Shown: positions 5,233-5,815 of the stretch, in pieces | How the letters are laid out: every line of letters begins with the position of its first letter | How positions within the stretch are numbered: position 1 is the first letter of the stretch | DNA from: CAYHKY01 sp964357355 | Lineage (GTDB): Bacteria; Patescibacteriota; Microgenomatia; UBA10105 | Reading direction: 5' to 3' | DNA: 5,815 bases | Assembly: GCA_964357355.1 (NCBI GenBank) | Contig: CAYHKY010000081.1 | Coordinates: 1 to 5,815, forward strand | Made by a program: the position numbers and the translations under genes | Notes under the pieces: model-generated | What the model was told of the DNA's origin: nothing | The model's database searches: none | The model's input: the letters and a program-made list of their open reading frames with translations, nothing else

Positions 5233-5815
5233 TTGAAATCATTCCCAGTCCGGGGACAGAGGATAAAAACTTTGACAGTATTCAATATAAAGTCCGCCTG
5301 GTGATTGGATTGGTGGATTGGGTTGAGATTGATATACTAGATAATACTTTGTACCAGAATGCTACTTACAATAATTGGGAATCATTTCGTGCGTTCAAAG
5401 ACGAGATTCATTTAGCCGGACATTTAATGGTTAGTGATCCGGCAAAATATGTTGGCCCCTTAGTGATTAATGGTTTCAAAAGGTTAATTGCTGATGTTGA
5501 AGGCGACACGGTGCGTGATTTTACAAAGAAATGCCGCGAGAGGGGGGTAGAGGCAGGAGTTGCTCTTAATGGTCCTGCCTCATTGGAGTTAGTCGAGCCA
5601 TATGTTGACGAAATAGATACAGTGCTCCTGATGACAATCAACGCGGGTTTCTCAGGCCAACTGTTTTTACCAGCAGTTTTACCCAAAATAAAAGCACTGA
5701 AGGAATTATATCCACACATGCCGATTGAAGTCGATGGCGGGATTGACAAACAGACCGCGCCTCAGGTTTTAGAAAATGGAGCTCGATTTTTAGTCGACAT
5801 TGAAAAAGGCCAGAA
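5229..5815 (+). CDS. rpe: Ribulose-phosphate 3-epimerase-like protein, 3' end outside window
   Basis: Predicted to interconvert ribulose-5-phosphate and xylulose-5-phosphate on a TIM-barrel fold. 195 residues are visible and the frame is open at the right edge. Recognisable pieces are VEIDILDN (32-39, the xDxMD strand), HLMVSDP (65-71, normally HLMxxxP), LLMTINAGFSGQLF (133-146, normally a V/I-M-T-V-x-PGFGGQxF phosphate loop) and IEVDGGI (166-172). Of the usual metal or catalytic residues, Asp35, His65 and Asp169 are present. The first His is replaced by Glu33 and the Pro-Gly-Phe-Gly-Gly loop has become AGFSG. The N-terminal PSILSADF motif is only partly recognisable as IIPSPGTEDKNF. It starts at an ATG overlapping the rpiB stop. 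Activity is likely but the substrate may be altered. An alternative is another barrel enzyme of the same superfamily. Confidence 0.85.
   Translation, partial: MIEIIPSPGTEDKNFDSIQYKVRLVIGLVDWVEIDILDNTLYQNATYNNWESFRAFKDEIHLAGHLMVSDPAKYVGPLVINGFKRLIADVEGDTVRDFTKKCRERGVEAGVALNGPASLELVEPYVDEIDTVLLMTINAGFSGQLFLPAVLPKIKALKELYPHMPIEVDGGIDKQTAPQVLENGARFLVDIEKGQ

Noticed and set aside
5408..5749. Minus-strand open frame opposite rpe
   Set aside because: It is the antisense shadow of rpe, which has clear family motifs on the plus strand.

Overview
The window looks like a chromosomal piece of a candidate-phyla-radiation (Patescibacteria, Microgenomates-like) bacterium. This is inferred from AT-leaning sequence, tightly packed genes, a pentose-phosphate gene set with divergent RpiB and Rpe, a TrmB-type regulator, and a stand-alone PaaX/Cas2-like protein, all reminiscent of those genomes. 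No rRNA or other firm taxonomic marker is present, so the placement is tentative.

Layout. Positions 24-1031 encode a decarboxylating 6-phosphogluconate dehydrogenase (gnd). Positions 4735-5815 hold rpiB and the start of a divergent rpe, which overlap by ATGA and run off the right edge. Together these three enzymes take 6-phosphogluconate to ribulose-5-phosphate and on to ribose-5-phosphate and xylulose-5-phosphate, so the two ends of the window belong to one metabolic module.

Between them lie about 3.7 kb of accessory genes. First comes a hypothetical gene with a strong Shine-Dalgarno but an in-frame TAA at codon 54 (1090-1647). Next is a minus-strand PaaX-like regulator with a Cas2-like C-terminal fold (1683-2471), bracketed by two same-orientation copies of a GC-rich repeat with a perfect 19-bp core, TCCGGCCGGACGTCAAGTT. 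Then come a minus-strand short-chain dehydrogenase broken by a one-base frameshift (2586-3322), a divergently transcribed TrmB-like regulator (3404-4198), and a minus-strand small protein with a CX5R phosphatase-type loop (4199-4627) that converges on TrmB with no gap.

The most unusual item is the repeat-PaaX/Cas2-like gene-repeat cassette (1654-2513). The repeat overlaps the gene's stop codon on one side and sits just upstream of its GTG start on the other. It may be a small mobile or self-propagating element, or an autoregulated unit that duplicated its operator. The genes on both sides of it are broken. No tRNA, rRNA, CRISPR array or convincing intrinsic terminator was seen.
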